A program made the position numbers and the translations under genes. A stretch of DNA of 32,437 nucleotides, from IMG/VR virus record IMGVR_UViG_3300009553_000810, positions 1 through 32,437 of that record. The stretch is one strand, 5' to 3'. The notes beneath the pieces were generated by a model. That model did not search any database, was not told where the DNA came from, and saw only the letters and a list, made by a program, of their open reading frames with translations. This document shows, one piece after another, positions 1 to 7,610 of the stretch (the stretch's first letter is position 1; each line of letters begins with the position of its first letter). This stretch comes from a virus.

Positions 1-594
1 ATGACCGGCGCGACGCCGGTCACTCTGGATCGTTCGCTCCGCGCCCAACTCGCCGAATGCCTGCACTTCACTAAGGCGACGGACAAGCAGACTTCGCAGG
101 CCGCATTCGCAGCTATCCGTCAGGCGCTGAAGTTTCACGCGACTCGCATACACAGGGTGGGGGACATACCCCAGCCAGCGCATATCCGGGTATCGATCGA
201 GAGGATCGTCGCCGCAGCCACCGAGCTTTTAGACGCCATCGACCGAAGCAAATTGCCTCACGCGGTGGTTCGGTCCCTGGAGAGTGAGGTCGTCCGGGAC
301 GGCACGTTATTTCTGTCACTGACGGACATTCAGGTTCGAGGTGCCACCGCGATCGAACGATCGAAGCGCCAGCAGAGCTCAGGGATGCATATCAAAATGC
401 ATGCCGAGGCCCTCTCAAAGGCCAAAGAGCAGTTTGAAGGTATCTTTGATCAGTTCGGCCCCGCAGAGACCTCGGTCCCTGAGGATCGCGCGCGCTGGAA
501 AGCTGACTTCGTGACGCTCTGTTGTGGACGGCTGCCGGCGGTCGGCACCTCTAAGGGGAAAACAGCTAAGAAGAGTGCAACGAAAGACGGGTAG
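1..594 (+). CDS. Hypothetical prophage-associated protein
   Basis: The ORF opens with ATG at the first base, so its ribosome-binding site is outside the window and the true start cannot be judged. The product is 197 residues, mostly helical and charged, with a Lys-rich tail (GKTAKKSATK). There is no signal peptide or membrane segment and I recognise no family. The next gene is an 86-base gap away on the same strand and encodes a prophage ParB/methyltransferase, so this is probably also a prophage gene upstream of the packaging genes. The coding call rests on length, codon use matching its neighbours, and position. Confidence 0.7.
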   Translation: MTGATPVTLDRSLRAQLAECLHFTKATDKQTSQAAFAAIRQALKFHATRIHRVGDIPQPAHIRVSIERIVAAATELLDAIDRSKLPHAVVRSLESEVVRDGTLFLSLTDIQVRGATAIERSKRQQSSGMHIKMHAEALSKAKEQFEGIFDQFGPAETSVPEDRARWKADFVTLCCGRLPAVGTSKGKTAKKSATKDG

Positions 595-615
595 CAACTA
601 CCCGCCTTGCCCTGC

Positions 616-669
616 GCACCCCGAAGCCGGGTGCATTAAGTAAGCCTCCCTGCGGAAATCACTCCGCAG
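616..669 (+). promoter_or_regulatory. Two hairpins in the methyltransferase leader
   Basis: Two perfect inverted repeats lie between the first gene and the methyltransferase. GCACCC (616-621) pairs with GGGTGC (629-634). CTGCGGA (650-656) pairs with TCCGCAG (663-669). The second stem ends where the Shine-Dalgarno-like GAGGAG (669-674) of the next gene begins, so it could affect ribosome access. No T-run follows either stem, so neither looks like a simple intrinsic terminator. The regulatory role is inference. Confidence 0.4.
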
Positions 670-680
670 AGGAGAAGATC

Positions 681-2069
681 ATGAAACAACGAAGCACCCC
701 GGCCCGCCGCGTCCCGCGCCAACGGCCTCCTCTGTCCATTGTCTATCGCGCAATCGCGGAATTGACCGCCAATCCGGTCAATCCCCGCGCGCATTCCCCC
801 GAGCAGATCGACCTGATCGGCAAGTCGATTCTCGAGTTCGGGTTCAACACGCCCTTACTGATCGATGCCCGCAACGAAGTGATCGCCGGCAACGGTCGCC
901 TCGCTGCCGCCATCAAGCTGGGCCTGCGAGAGGTTCCGACAGTCTGTCTGGACCATCTGACGATGCAACAGAAGAAGGCGTACGCGATCGCCGACAACCG
1001 CATGAACGAGCTGTCGAGCTGGGACGGCGCGTTCCTGGCCGAAAGCTTCGCCGAGCTTTCAGCGGTCGATCTTGACTTTGACGTCACCTCGACGGGTTTC
1101 ACGATGGGCGAGATCGACGTGATCTTGCAGCCCGCAGAGGAGGCGGGTGGGCCGGATCCTGACGATGCACTGGTCGAGCCGGAACCCACGGTCAGTCGTC
1201 TGGGTGACGTGTGGGAGCTCGGCCCCGATCACCGCATTGTCTGCGGCGACGCATTGCTCCCCGAGACTTACGAGCGACTGATGTCGGGCGAGCGGGCCGT
1301 GATGGCCTTTTTTGACCCGCCCTACAATGTGCGGATCGCTGGCAATGTGAGTGGCCTCGGCAAGAAGAAGCACGGCGAATTTGTTCAGGCGTCCGGCGAA
1401 CTCAGCAGCGCCGCCTTCACCGACTTCCTCCGCAGCGCGTTTCGCCTCGCCGTGCGCTATAGCGACGATGGTTCGCTTCACTACGTATGTTCCGACTGGC
1501 GCCATGCGGGCGAATACCTCAATGCCGCCAGCGGCATCTACACCGAGGTGAAGAACTGCTGCGTCTGGGACAAAGAGATCGGCGGCATGGGCAGTCTCTA
1601 CCGCTCTCAGCATGAGTGGGTGTGGGTGTTCAAGGCCGGGAAGGCGTCGCACACCAACAATGTCCAGCTCGGTCGGTACGGAAGGACGCGCACCAATATT
1701 TGGCGCTACCCAGGTCAAGTATCGTTCGCCCGCGCCACGGACGAAGGCAATCTGCTCGATCTGCATCCGACGGTGAAACCGGTAGCACTGATCGCCGACG
1801 CGATCATGGACGCCTCCGCCCGCCGCGATATCGTCCTCGACCCGTTCGCCGGCTCCGGCAGCACGATTATCGCCGCCGAGCGCGTAGGCCGACAGGCTCG
1901 GGTCATTGAGCTGGATCCGAAGTACGTCGATGTCGCCGTACGCCGCTACGAACGCCTAACAGGCCGTTCCGCGGTCCATGCGCGCCTGCAGCTGACGTTT
2001 GCCGAGGTGCGCGAGCTGCGCGAGGAGGGCGGTCGTGAGTTAGAAACAGCCAAGCAACGAGACCTATGA
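681..2069 (+). CDS. ParB-domain / DNA methyltransferase fusion (prophage type)
   Basis: This 462-residue protein has two parts. Residues about 20-115 form a ParB/Srx-like nuclease-fold domain (IAELTANPVNPRAHS, then VIAGNGRLAAA and ADNRMNELS). Residues about 170-430 form a SAM-dependent DNA methyltransferase with the catalytic DPPY motif at 212-215 and the SAM-binding DPFAGSGST motif at 387-395. DPPY preceding the SAM motif is the beta-class order, giving N6-adenine or N4-cytosine methylation; the recognition site cannot be read from the sequence. Such fusions commonly sit just upstream of terminase genes in prophages, as here, and probably mask phage DNA from host restriction. The ATG has a GAGGAG site 6 bases upstream. 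The 3' end overlaps the start of the DUF5681 gene. Confidence 0.93.
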   Translation: MKQRSTPARRVPRQRPPLSIVYRAIAELTANPVNPRAHSPEQIDLIGKSILEFGFNTPLLIDARNEVIAGNGRLAAAIKLGLREVPTVCLDHLTMQQKKAYAIADNRMNELSSWDGAFLAESFAELSAVDLDFDVTSTGFTMGEIDVILQPAEEAGGPDPDDALVEPEPTVSRLGDVWELGPDHRIVCGDALLPETYERLMSGERAVMAFFDPPYNVRIAGNVSGLGKKKHGEFVQASGELSSAAFTDFLRSAFRLAVRYSDDGSLHYVCSDWRHAGEYLNAASGIYTEVKNCCVWDKEIGGMGSLYRSQHEWVWVFKAGKASHTNNVQLGRYGRTRTNIWRYPGQVSFARATDEGNLLDLHPTVKPVALIADAIMDASARRDIVLDPFAGSGSTIIAAERVGRQARVIELDPKYVDVAVRRYERLTGRSAVHARLQLTFAEVRELREEGGRELETAKQRDL

Positions 2070-2457
2070 GGTCGGATATAAAAAACCGCCGAAGGCAACG
2101 CGGTTTCAGAAAGGACGGTCGGGCAACCCTAATGGCCGTCCCAAAGGCGGCCGCAACCTCGCCAGCCTCGCCAAGCGCGTCAGCGATCGCAAGATCACGA
2201 TTCAAGAGAACGGGCGCACACGCCGGATTAGTGCCGGCGAAGCAGTGCTGATGAAGATCTTCAGCAAAGCGCTTGCCGGCGACGCGCCGTCCCAGCGCCT
2301 CGCGATCGGCCTACTGACGACCGCGCAGTCCGACGCGTCCACTGCACAGACCTTGTTCGAATCGGACGGTGATCGCGCACTGCTGCGCCAGGCACTTGAA
2401 GAATGGAGTGCTGAGCCGACCGCCGACGAAGAGGAGAGCGTCGATGAGAAGCTCTGA
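2035..2457 (+). pseudogene. DUF5681 protein gene, amber stop at codon 3
   Basis: A strong ribosome-binding site (GAGGAGGG, 2022-2029) precedes a GTG at 2035, followed by AGT and then TAG at 2041-2043. After that the frame is open to 2457 and encodes YEVGYKKPPKATRFQKG then RSGNPNGRPKGG, the hallmark N-terminus of DUF5681 proteins that precede large terminases in prophages. No ATG, GTG or TTG lies between the amber and this motif. The first internal start (GTG 2239 or ATG 2245) would lose the family motif and leave about 70 residues. A single change from GAG to TAG at codon 3 would explain it. The gene overlaps the terminase start by 14 bases, as expected of an original operon. It could be a dead gene or be read by an amber suppressor; the sequence alone does not decide. 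Confidence 0.75.
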
Positions 2458-3898
2458 CGAACAGATCTATGCGGCATTGCTGCGCGAGGATTTCTACACC
2501 TTCATGCTGAAGGTGTTCCAGACGCTGAAGCCTGGCACGACGTTCAAGGCCAACTGGCACCTGCGGGTGGTCGCGGCCGAGCTCGAGCGGGTCGCACGCG
2601 GCGAGCAGCGACGGCTGATCCTGAACCTGCCGCCCCGCTCTTTGAAATCGATCGCTGCGTCGGTCGCGCTGGTGGCTTGGTACCTCGGCCACCACCCCGA
2701 ACGCGAAGTGATTTGCGCCAGCTACGGCCAAGACCTCGCCAGTAAATTTGCGCAGGACTGCCGAAAGATCATGCAGGCGCCTTGGTACCAGCTGATTTTT
2801 TCGACGCGGCTGTCGCGCTCGAAAAGTGCGGTCGATGACTTCCGCACGATCCAAGGTGGCGGTCGCTTCGCCACGTCGGTCGGTGGCCCGACGACCGGCC
2901 GCGGCGCCAGCCTGATCGTGATCGATGACCCGGCCAAACCTGAAGAGATGCTGTCGGAAACGCAACGCGAAGCGGTCACCCGGTGGTTCAACAGCACGGT
3001 CTATAGCCGCATGGACGACAAAGAGGCCGATAGCATCGTCGTCGCGATGCAGCGGCTGCATGTGCTCGACCTGACCGGATTTCTGGAGCAAGCCGGGGGC
3101 TGGAAGCTCCTCAAGCTGTCTGCGATCGCCGACAAGGACGAGACCTTCACGGTCACGCTGCCGACCGGCCGCGTAAGGACCTTTCATCGCAAGGAAGGCG
3201 AGGTGCTGCATCCGCTGCGCGAGTCCAAAGCAACGCTCGACGATATCCGGACGGCGCTCGGCAGCTACCTTTTCAGCGCGCAGTACCTGCAGACGCCGAT
3301 GATGCCGGATGGCAACATCGTCAAGATCAGCTGGTTCGCTCGCTACGACGAAGCGCCTTCGGACGGAACGACACTGCAAAGTTGGGACACGGCGTCGAAG
3401 ACCGGTGAACTCAACAGCTACTCGGTCTGCACGACCTGGCGGCTCAAGGGCAAGAAGGCGTACTTGATCGACGTCTATCGCAAGCGCCTCGAGTATCCGG
3501 ACCTCAAGCGCGCGGTCATCGAGCAGGCGACCAAGCACCGCCCAAGCGTCATTTTGGTGGAAGAGAAGAGTTCGGGCGCTGCGTTGATCCAAGACCTGCG
3601 CCGAGAGAACATTCACACGCTGAAGGCAATCAAGCCCGAAGGCAGCAAAGAAATGCGCATGAGCGCGCAGACGGCATACATCGAGAACGGGTTCGTGCAC
3701 TTACCGAACGCGGCGCCTTGGCTGCAGGCGTACGAACAGGAGTTGATGCTGTTCCCGATCGGCGCGCACAACGATCAGGTCGACTCGACATCGCAGGCGC
3801 TGGCGTATGTCCAAACGCGCCTGGCCGAGCCGGGGATGATTGCCTACTACCGCATGGACCTGGAGGAACGCGGCCTAATACCGAAGCGGGAGGATTGA
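2444..3898 (+). CDS. terL: Phage terminase large subunit
   Basis: This is the packaging motor ATPase and DNA-cutting nuclease (484 residues from the chosen start). The ATPase shows a Walker A-like PPRSLKS at residues 63-69 and a Walker B-like LIVIDDP. The C-terminal RNase H-like nuclease shows SWDTASKTGE, LVEEKSSGAALI and HNDQVDSTSQAL, supplying the expected acidic residues. The start at 2444 (MRSSDEQ) is preferred over the longer upstream frame because GAGGAG lies at 2431-2436 and it gives the usual overlap with the preceding DUF5681 gene. Length is normal and no defect is visible. The portal and head genes that should follow are absent, so the prophage is truncated or rearranged right after this gene. 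Confidence 0.95.
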   Translation: MRSSDEQIYAALLREDFYTFMLKVFQTLKPGTTFKANWHLRVVAAELERVARGEQRRLILNLPPRSLKSIAASVALVAWYLGHHPEREVICASYGQDLASKFAQDCRKIMQAPWYQLIFSTRLSRSKSAVDDFRTIQGGGRFATSVGGPTTGRGASLIVIDDPAKPEEMLSETQREAVTRWFNSTVYSRMDDKEADSIVVAMQRLHVLDLTGFLEQAGGWKLLKLSAIADKDETFTVTLPTGRVRTFHRKEGEVLHPLRESKATLDDIRTALGSYLFSAQYLQTPMMPDGNIVKISWFARYDEAPSDGTTLQSWDTASKTGELNSYSVCTTWRLKGKKAYLIDVYRKRLEYPDLKRAVIEQATKHRPSVILVEEKSSGAALIQDLRRENIHTLKAIKPEGSKEMRMSAQTAYIENGFVHLPNAAPWLQAYEQELMLFPIGAHNDQVDSTSQALAYVQTRLAEPGMIAYYRMDLEERGLIPKRED

Positions 3899-4191
3899 GG
3901 CGGCGAAATGACTCGGTGTCGAGGTCACGGCGGCCACCTTCGTGTTTCGAGGATACGTTAAGGGGCTTGAAGCACCTAGGTGGATTGCTTGGCCTCGAGT
4001 TCAATGGGCGCTACGGGCCGTACAGGCGCTGCCTTGCTTGCAGTAAGATGAGCCTGCCCGCGATTAGAGGTCGGTTGCATCGCGTTCTACCGAATGGACA
4101 AAGAGCGGATGGGAGTCCACGCAACCGGATACAACCGCGGGGTCCCATCGCGGTTCGGAGCCCCGTTGATCCCATCCAGCATCGTGGTGTC
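3899..4191. other. Non-coding junction after truncated prophage
   Basis: No convincing gene on either strand. It separates the plus-strand terminase from the minus-strand nuclease operon and so marks the point where prophage synteny ends. The only structure I noted is a loose pair, ATGGGA near 4109 and TCCCAT near 4144, with a long loop and no T-run. Confidence 0.5.
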
Positions 4192-4569
4192 TTAGAACTT
4201 TCTTTCGCTCTGCGTCTTTATTACGCATGTGCCCGCGCGACGTGTCGTTTTACCTACGACTGTTGTGTCTTCGATGAAGCTCAAATCCACGCGGTTGATC
4301 GTCCGAGTGATGGACAAGAACTGTGAATTGTTGGTCCAGGTGATGGTCTCCTGCCCAAACACGGCTTTTTCGACGTTCGTCGCATTCGCTTCCTTCACAT
4401 AGAAGGTCACCGTGCCGTTGGATTCGTCGACGGTAAACGCAAAATCCCGGCGCTCCTCCCCATCCACACCCGGAAGGCTGCAGTCTAAGTAGACGGGGCT
4501 AGAAGCCAGCGCGGTGCCTGACATGAGAGTGAGGGTGATGGCGAGACGGACGGCATTGTTGATTTTCAT
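4192..4569 (-). CDS. Small secreted protein of unknown function
   Basis: The 125-residue product starts with a clear Sec signal peptide: MKINN, then a hydrophobic core (AVRLAITLTLMSGTA), with likely cleavage after ALA near residue 22. The mature part is about 100 residues, beta-strand-like, with two Cys (YLDC and GTC) that could form a disulfide in the periplasm. I recognise no family. It starts 9 bases after the stop of the nuclease gene; the AAGGAA ribosome-binding site begins inside that gap right behind the nuclease TAA, so the two are almost certainly one operon. Pairing an exported protein with a cytoplasmic nuclease is unusual and may be incidental. Confidence 0.8.
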   Translation of the reverse strand: MKINNAVRLAITLTLMSGTALASSPVYLDCSLPGVDGEERRDFAFTVDESNGTVTFYVKEANATNVEKAVFGQETITWTNNSQFLSITRTINRVDLSFIEDTTVVGKTTRRAGTCVIKTQSERKF

Positions 4570-4578
4570 GAGGTTCCT

Positions 4579-5883
4579 TTATACGTCCGCCTGAGCGGCC
4601 TGCTGAGATCGTCGGGTGGCCATGCTGGGTTTGGCCGCGATCGACTGGAGCCGCTCTAGCAGGGGCTGCATCCCCGCCCAGGCTTCGGCGATCGCCGAGG
4701 CCAAACTGGCGTCGCGTACGCGCGTACTCTTGGCATAGGGAAATGTGACGCCAACCGCGAGCTGCAGATTCGATTGCTTCGCCAGGAAGGCTTGGTATGC
4801 CGCACGTAGCCATTCCTCCTGCAGCTTGACCGCAGGATGTCCACCGACGGCGGTGCGTGGATCGAACTCCACCAACGCATCACGCTCGGGAACGCTGCGC
4901 TGGCTTGCGTAGCGCCGCTGCTGGACGATCACAATCGGGCAGATGCCCGAATCGCTCGCCATCAGCGGTGCCAGCGCCTTTACGCACTCCGTGAGCATGT
5001 GTTTGAACGCGACGAATCCACCGGCGAGAACCGCCTGCCGCAGCGGTCCGAGTAAATCATTAGGCAAGGTGATCTGCGCGATCAGACGGTCTCGCTGTAG
5101 CGAAACCGTGGCATGGGGAAACTTGGTGAAGGCTGCACCCGGCGCCGCCACCGAAAGCGGCAAAAAGTCCCAGACGCTGTCGGCGCCTTCGGTGATCGCC
5201 GGGCGCCCGATTCCCGACCGGTCGATGCCGACTGCATCGAGGGAACGATCGGAGCGCAGCGCTGCCATCATCAGGCGCAGCAGGCGCTTGCCTTCGAGGT
5301 AGGTATAGGGATGGTCCGGTCCAAATGGAATGCCGGTAAAGGTGGTCAAGGTACCCTCCAAGAGATAGCCGTCGTCGACCATGCGTTGCTCGGCGATCGG
5401 GAAGTAGGAAACGAGGTGGCGTGCCCAGGCGCTGCCGCGTTCGGCAGCAGCCCACTGATAGAGATCGGACCAGCGCCGATGCAGGCAGCGGTCGGGCAGG
5501 GCGCGCGAGGGTGAGAGCGGCGACAGCACCAGCAGCTGCGTCGACGAGAACCCGCGCCGCTCGGCGATGGCAAGGTGGCCGCGCAGCTGGGCCGCGTCGA
5601 TCGGCGAGGCGATCTTCGATTCGATCAGAAGGGCCCAGCCGGACTCGGAGTAGATCCAGGCATCGGGCAGACGCCGCTTGACCAGTTCTGATGTCTCACG
5701 CCGTTCCTCGGCATCGCCCGGCAGCCGCTGCTCGACCACCTGCAGGCGCTCGCCCCGCGGTGGCGAGACACCCAGCCAGCGGAGGAAGGTAGCGAGAAGA
5801 GCGGGGTCTTCGGCCAGACAGCACACCAAGGCGTGCGTCAGGCGGTTTTCCGGGTGGACGTATTGATCGAACAGCGCGCGCAT
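4579..5883 (-). CDS. PD-(D/E)XK nuclease-superfamily protein (PDDEXK_4-like)
   Basis: This 434-residue protein begins with FDQYVHPENRLTHALV, an N-terminus I associate with PD-(D/E)XK superfamily proteins of the PDDEXK_4 type. At residues about 72-92 it has LPDAW, a short hairpin, then LLIESKI. Asp followed by Glu-x-Lys is the catalytic pattern of the fold. The remainder has no motif I recognise. There is no signal peptide, so it acts in the cytoplasm. The start is fixed by the family N-terminus; no Shine-Dalgarno is visible, so a very short or leaderless transcript is possible. A near-perfect 28-bp palindrome begins 7 bases upstream, and the divergent gene encodes a C-protein-like regulator, pointing to restriction-type control. 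No methyltransferase is adjacent. A defence role is inference. Confidence 0.8.
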   Translation of the reverse strand: MRALFDQYVHPENRLTHALVCCLAEDPALLATFLRWLGVSPPRGERLQVVEQRLPGDAEERRETSELVKRRLPDAWIYSESGWALLIESKIASPIDAAQLRGHLAIAERRGFSSTQLLVLSPLSPSRALPDRCLHRRWSDLYQWAAAERGSAWARHLVSYFPIAEQRMVDDGYLLEGTLTTFTGIPFGPDHPYTYLEGKRLLRLMMAALRSDRSLDAVGIDRSGIGRPAITEGADSVWDFLPLSVAAPGAAFTKFPHATVSLQRDRLIAQITLPNDLLGPLRQAVLAGGFVAFKHMLTECVKALAPLMASDSGICPIVIVQQRRYASQRSVPERDALVEFDPRTAVGGHPAVKLQEEWLRAAYQAFLAKQSNLQLAVGVTFPYAKSTRVRDASLASAIAEAWAGMQPLLERLQSIAAKPSMATRRSQQAAQADV

Positions 5884-5890
5884 GGCATCA

Positions 5891-5918
5891 AGCTATGTGA
5901 CCTATAGGCAACATAGCT
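5891..5918. promoter_or_regulatory. Nested palindromic operator in front of the nuclease operon
   Basis: The arms AGCTATGT (5891-5898) and ACATAGCT (5911-5918) are perfect inverted repeats around a central palindrome CCTATAGG (5901-5908). Only the two GA/CA positions between them break symmetry. The left half contains GTGACCTATA. This resembles single-dimer operators bound by restriction-modification C proteins of the Esp1396I type (TATGT, GAC, TATAG, ACATA spacing, from memory). It sits directly upstream of the minus-strand nuclease start at 5883, where a bound dimer would block transcription. Confidence 0.65.
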
Positions 5919-5956
5919 CGGTCGGAGGTAAGAAGTCGAGTCGTTCGATTTGTCCT

Positions 5957-5991
5957 AACGTGACTTATAATCCGTGGTTCGATGGTCCACA
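5957..5991 (+). promoter_or_regulatory. C-box-like operator and TATAAT promoter of the controller gene
   Basis: A perfect -10 hexamer TATAAT lies at 5966-5971. It is embedded in GTGACTTATAATCCGTG (5960-5976), which shares GTGACYTATA with the operator at 5897-5906 and closely matches the left half of the C.Esp1396I double operator as I remember it. The right half (to about 5991, ending GGTCCACAG) is a weaker match. The controller gene starts at 6010. This is the layout expected for an autoregulated C gene. No good -35 box is visible, which is common for C promoters that need activation. Confidence 0.55.
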
Positions 5992-6009
5992 GCCGCCTAG
6001 AACAGCGGC

Positions 6010-6288
6010 GTGGATCTCACACGCTACGTCGGCCCCGCCATCCGGTCCTTCCGTCTTGCCGCGGAGCTCAGTCAAGAAGAGCTCGCTGAGCGAGCGGAAC
6101 TTGATCGGACATATATTTCTGGCGTCGAACGAGGCCGCAGAAATCCAACCGTACAGTCTTTGCAAGCCATAGTTGCTGCGATGGGGACAAGTCTCGATGC
6201 CCTCTTTGCGCGCGCGCGCGAGCTTGCAGAAACTTCCGCGCATCACCTCAAGGCGCGGCGGAAAGATCGCGTGCTGCGAAAGCGCTAG
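6010..6288 (+). CDS. XRE-family HTH regulator, restriction controller (C protein)-like
   Basis: A 92-residue protein with an XRE helix-turn-helix at about residues 10-65: LSQEELAERAELDRTYISGVERGRRNPTVQSL. The stretch DRTYISGxERxxRN is typical of restriction-modification C proteins such as C.Esp1396I. The Lys/Arg-rich tail (HHLKARRKDRVLRKR) extends past the usual C-protein length of about 80. GTG at 6010 is the first start in frame after a stop and has no clear Shine-Dalgarno. Two C-box-like operators lie between it and the divergent nuclease gene. The likely role is autoregulation and timing of nuclease expression. A small GCTAGC hairpin covers its stop codon. Confidence 0.85.
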   Translation: MDLTRYVGPAIRSFRLAAELSQEELAERAELDRTYISGVERGRRNPTVQSLQAIVAAMGTSLDALFARARELAETSAHHLKARRKDRVLRKR

Positions 6289-6298
6289 CGAAGCTAGC
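6284..6298 (+). terminator. Small hairpin at the controller stop codon
   Basis: GCTAGC (6284-6289), loop GAA, GCTAGC (6293-6298). The stop codon TAG lies in the left arm. There is only a weak T-content downstream (CCTTATGG), so termination is uncertain. Confidence 0.3.
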
Positions 6299-6664
6299 CT
6301 TATGGCTTGTAGTAAACCTTCCACTCGGAAAAGTTCAGGGGGAATGGCGGCGCGTTTATCCCCAGAGGCTGGCCCAAGGCCGTAGGTGCGTCCACTACTC
6401 CGCAGGCGTCAATATACGAAGAGGACCGATTCGTGCTCTGTCACGACGCGAGACGATTGTCCGTTTGTAGCATGTGCAGAACGCATCGCATCCAAGAGCA
6501 TAGCGTTGCCATCAACTCACGATCGTCAATGTCTGGAAGTCCCGCATCAGCTACGATCGCGTTGGTCCTCCGATGGGTTGCGGTCCTGGCTGGACAGAAT
6601 CCTATCGCAAGAAATGGGACCAGCTCGCACTGAGCGATGTTGGTCGAGAGTCTTAAGGAGCGGC
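6299..6664. other. Gene-poor interval
   Basis: About 366 bases between the controller gene and the next start. One frame stays open toward the next gene and a 66-codon ORF exists at 6433-6633, but neither has a ribosome-binding site or recognisable protein character. The only clear signal is the Shine-Dalgarno AAGGAG at 6655-6660, which belongs to the gene at 6665. Confidence 0.5.
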
Positions 6665-7540
6665 GTGAGCACGACGCCAAACATCAACATCGCCAACTAC
6701 AGCGTCTGCTTCATCGATCTGCTTGGGCAGAAGAAGGCGATGGAAGGTCAGTCATTACTGCCCGAGCATGGAACGAAAGAGCAGTACGACGCACTCATCA
6801 AGCTTATCAAGTCCTCGGTGGGCAAGATTAGCGTCATCCACAAGCACGCGGCAACGATGCTGGATGCGATTCGCGAACCACGAGATCCGCCCGGACCGCT
6901 TGACGAAGAGCAACTGAGAACCTGGCGCGAACTGCACACTGAAAACACCGTTACGCAGCGCTGGTCGGATGGATTGATGGTCTTCGCGTGTTTTGGTGGC
7001 GTTCCGACTACGACGCAAGTGCGAAGCCTCTATATGCAGTTCTGCTTGGCAGGGGCAATGTGCTTGGTAGGCCTCGCTGGAAAGGCCCCAATGCGGGGCG
7101 GCATCGATATTGCGTGGGGCGTCGAATTAAATCCTGGTGAGCTCTACGGACCTGCAGTTGCAAACGCCTACGTACTCGAAAGTGATTGCGCGCGTTTTCC
7201 TCGCATCGTCGTAGGAGAGCATGTTGGAGCTTACCTTCGGGCGGCGGTCGCAGATCCTGCCCAAGACATCAACACGGCGACGAGTCGCATATATGCGTCG
7301 ATTTGTCTTAGTACGCTTTCGCGCGACAGTCAGGGGCAACTCTTCCTTGACTACTTGTCCGAGGGATTTGAGCAGGCGGTGACATCGAGTCGGATCGATC
7401 AACTTTGGTCGAGCGCGCGCAATTTCATCGATGAAGAGCTGGCTGTGCACAAGTCGAGCGGTGACGGCAAGCTTCTTGGTCGGTATGAAGCGCTGGCGCA
7501 ATATTTCGACTCTAGGCCCCCGCCATCGAAGCGTAGTTGA
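6665..7540 (+). CDS. Unknown protein with nucleotidyl-cyclase-like motifs
   Basis: The chosen GTG start has AAGGAG 4 bases upstream and gives 291 residues; the longer upstream frame lacks such a signal. Three motifs fit the class III nucleotidyl-cyclase fold. VCFIDLLGQKK (Asp18) resembles the first metal-binding strand. QRWSDGLMVF (Asp102) resembles the second metal-site hairpin. MRGGIDIAWGVE (residues 143-154) is followed by LYGPAVANAYVLES, resembling the later strand-helix unit. I do not recognise the exact family and canonical substrate-specifying residues are not evident, so enzymatic activity is uncertain. There is no signal peptide or membrane segment. It stands alone; no cyclic-nucleotide effector is adjacent, although the island holds several nucleases. 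Confidence 0.7.
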   Translation: MSTTPNINIANYSVCFIDLLGQKKAMEGQSLLPEHGTKEQYDALIKLIKSSVGKISVIHKHAATMLDAIREPRDPPGPLDEEQLRTWRELHTENTVTQRWSDGLMVFACFGGVPTTTQVRSLYMQFCLAGAMCLVGLAGKAPMRGGIDIAWGVELNPGELYGPAVANAYVLESDCARFPRIVVGEHVGAYLRAAVADPAQDINTATSRIYASICLSTLSRDSQGQLFLDYLSEGFEQAVTSSRIDQLWSSARNFIDEELAVHKSSGDGKLLGRYEALAQYFDSRPPPSKRS

Positions 7541-7610
7541 CATTGCCATTAGTAGCGCCACGGGGGCTAGTAGGATCGATGTTGCGCGAGGGGTTGGTAT
7601 GCCCGCGAAT

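Noticed and set aside
2261-3700. A 479-codon minus-strand ORF opposite the terminase
   Set aside because: It is antisense to clear terminase motifs and contains no recognisable domain.
681-5883. The methyltransferase (681-2069) as partner of the PD-(D/E)XK nuclease in one restriction-modification system
   Set aside because: It has a ParB domain and sits in a prophage packaging block with DUF5681 and terminase, opposite strand and 2.5 kb from the nuclease; the link to packaging is the better explanation.
6433-6633. A 66-codon plus-strand ORF between the controller and the cyclase-like gene
   Set aside because: No ribosome-binding site and no protein-like composition.
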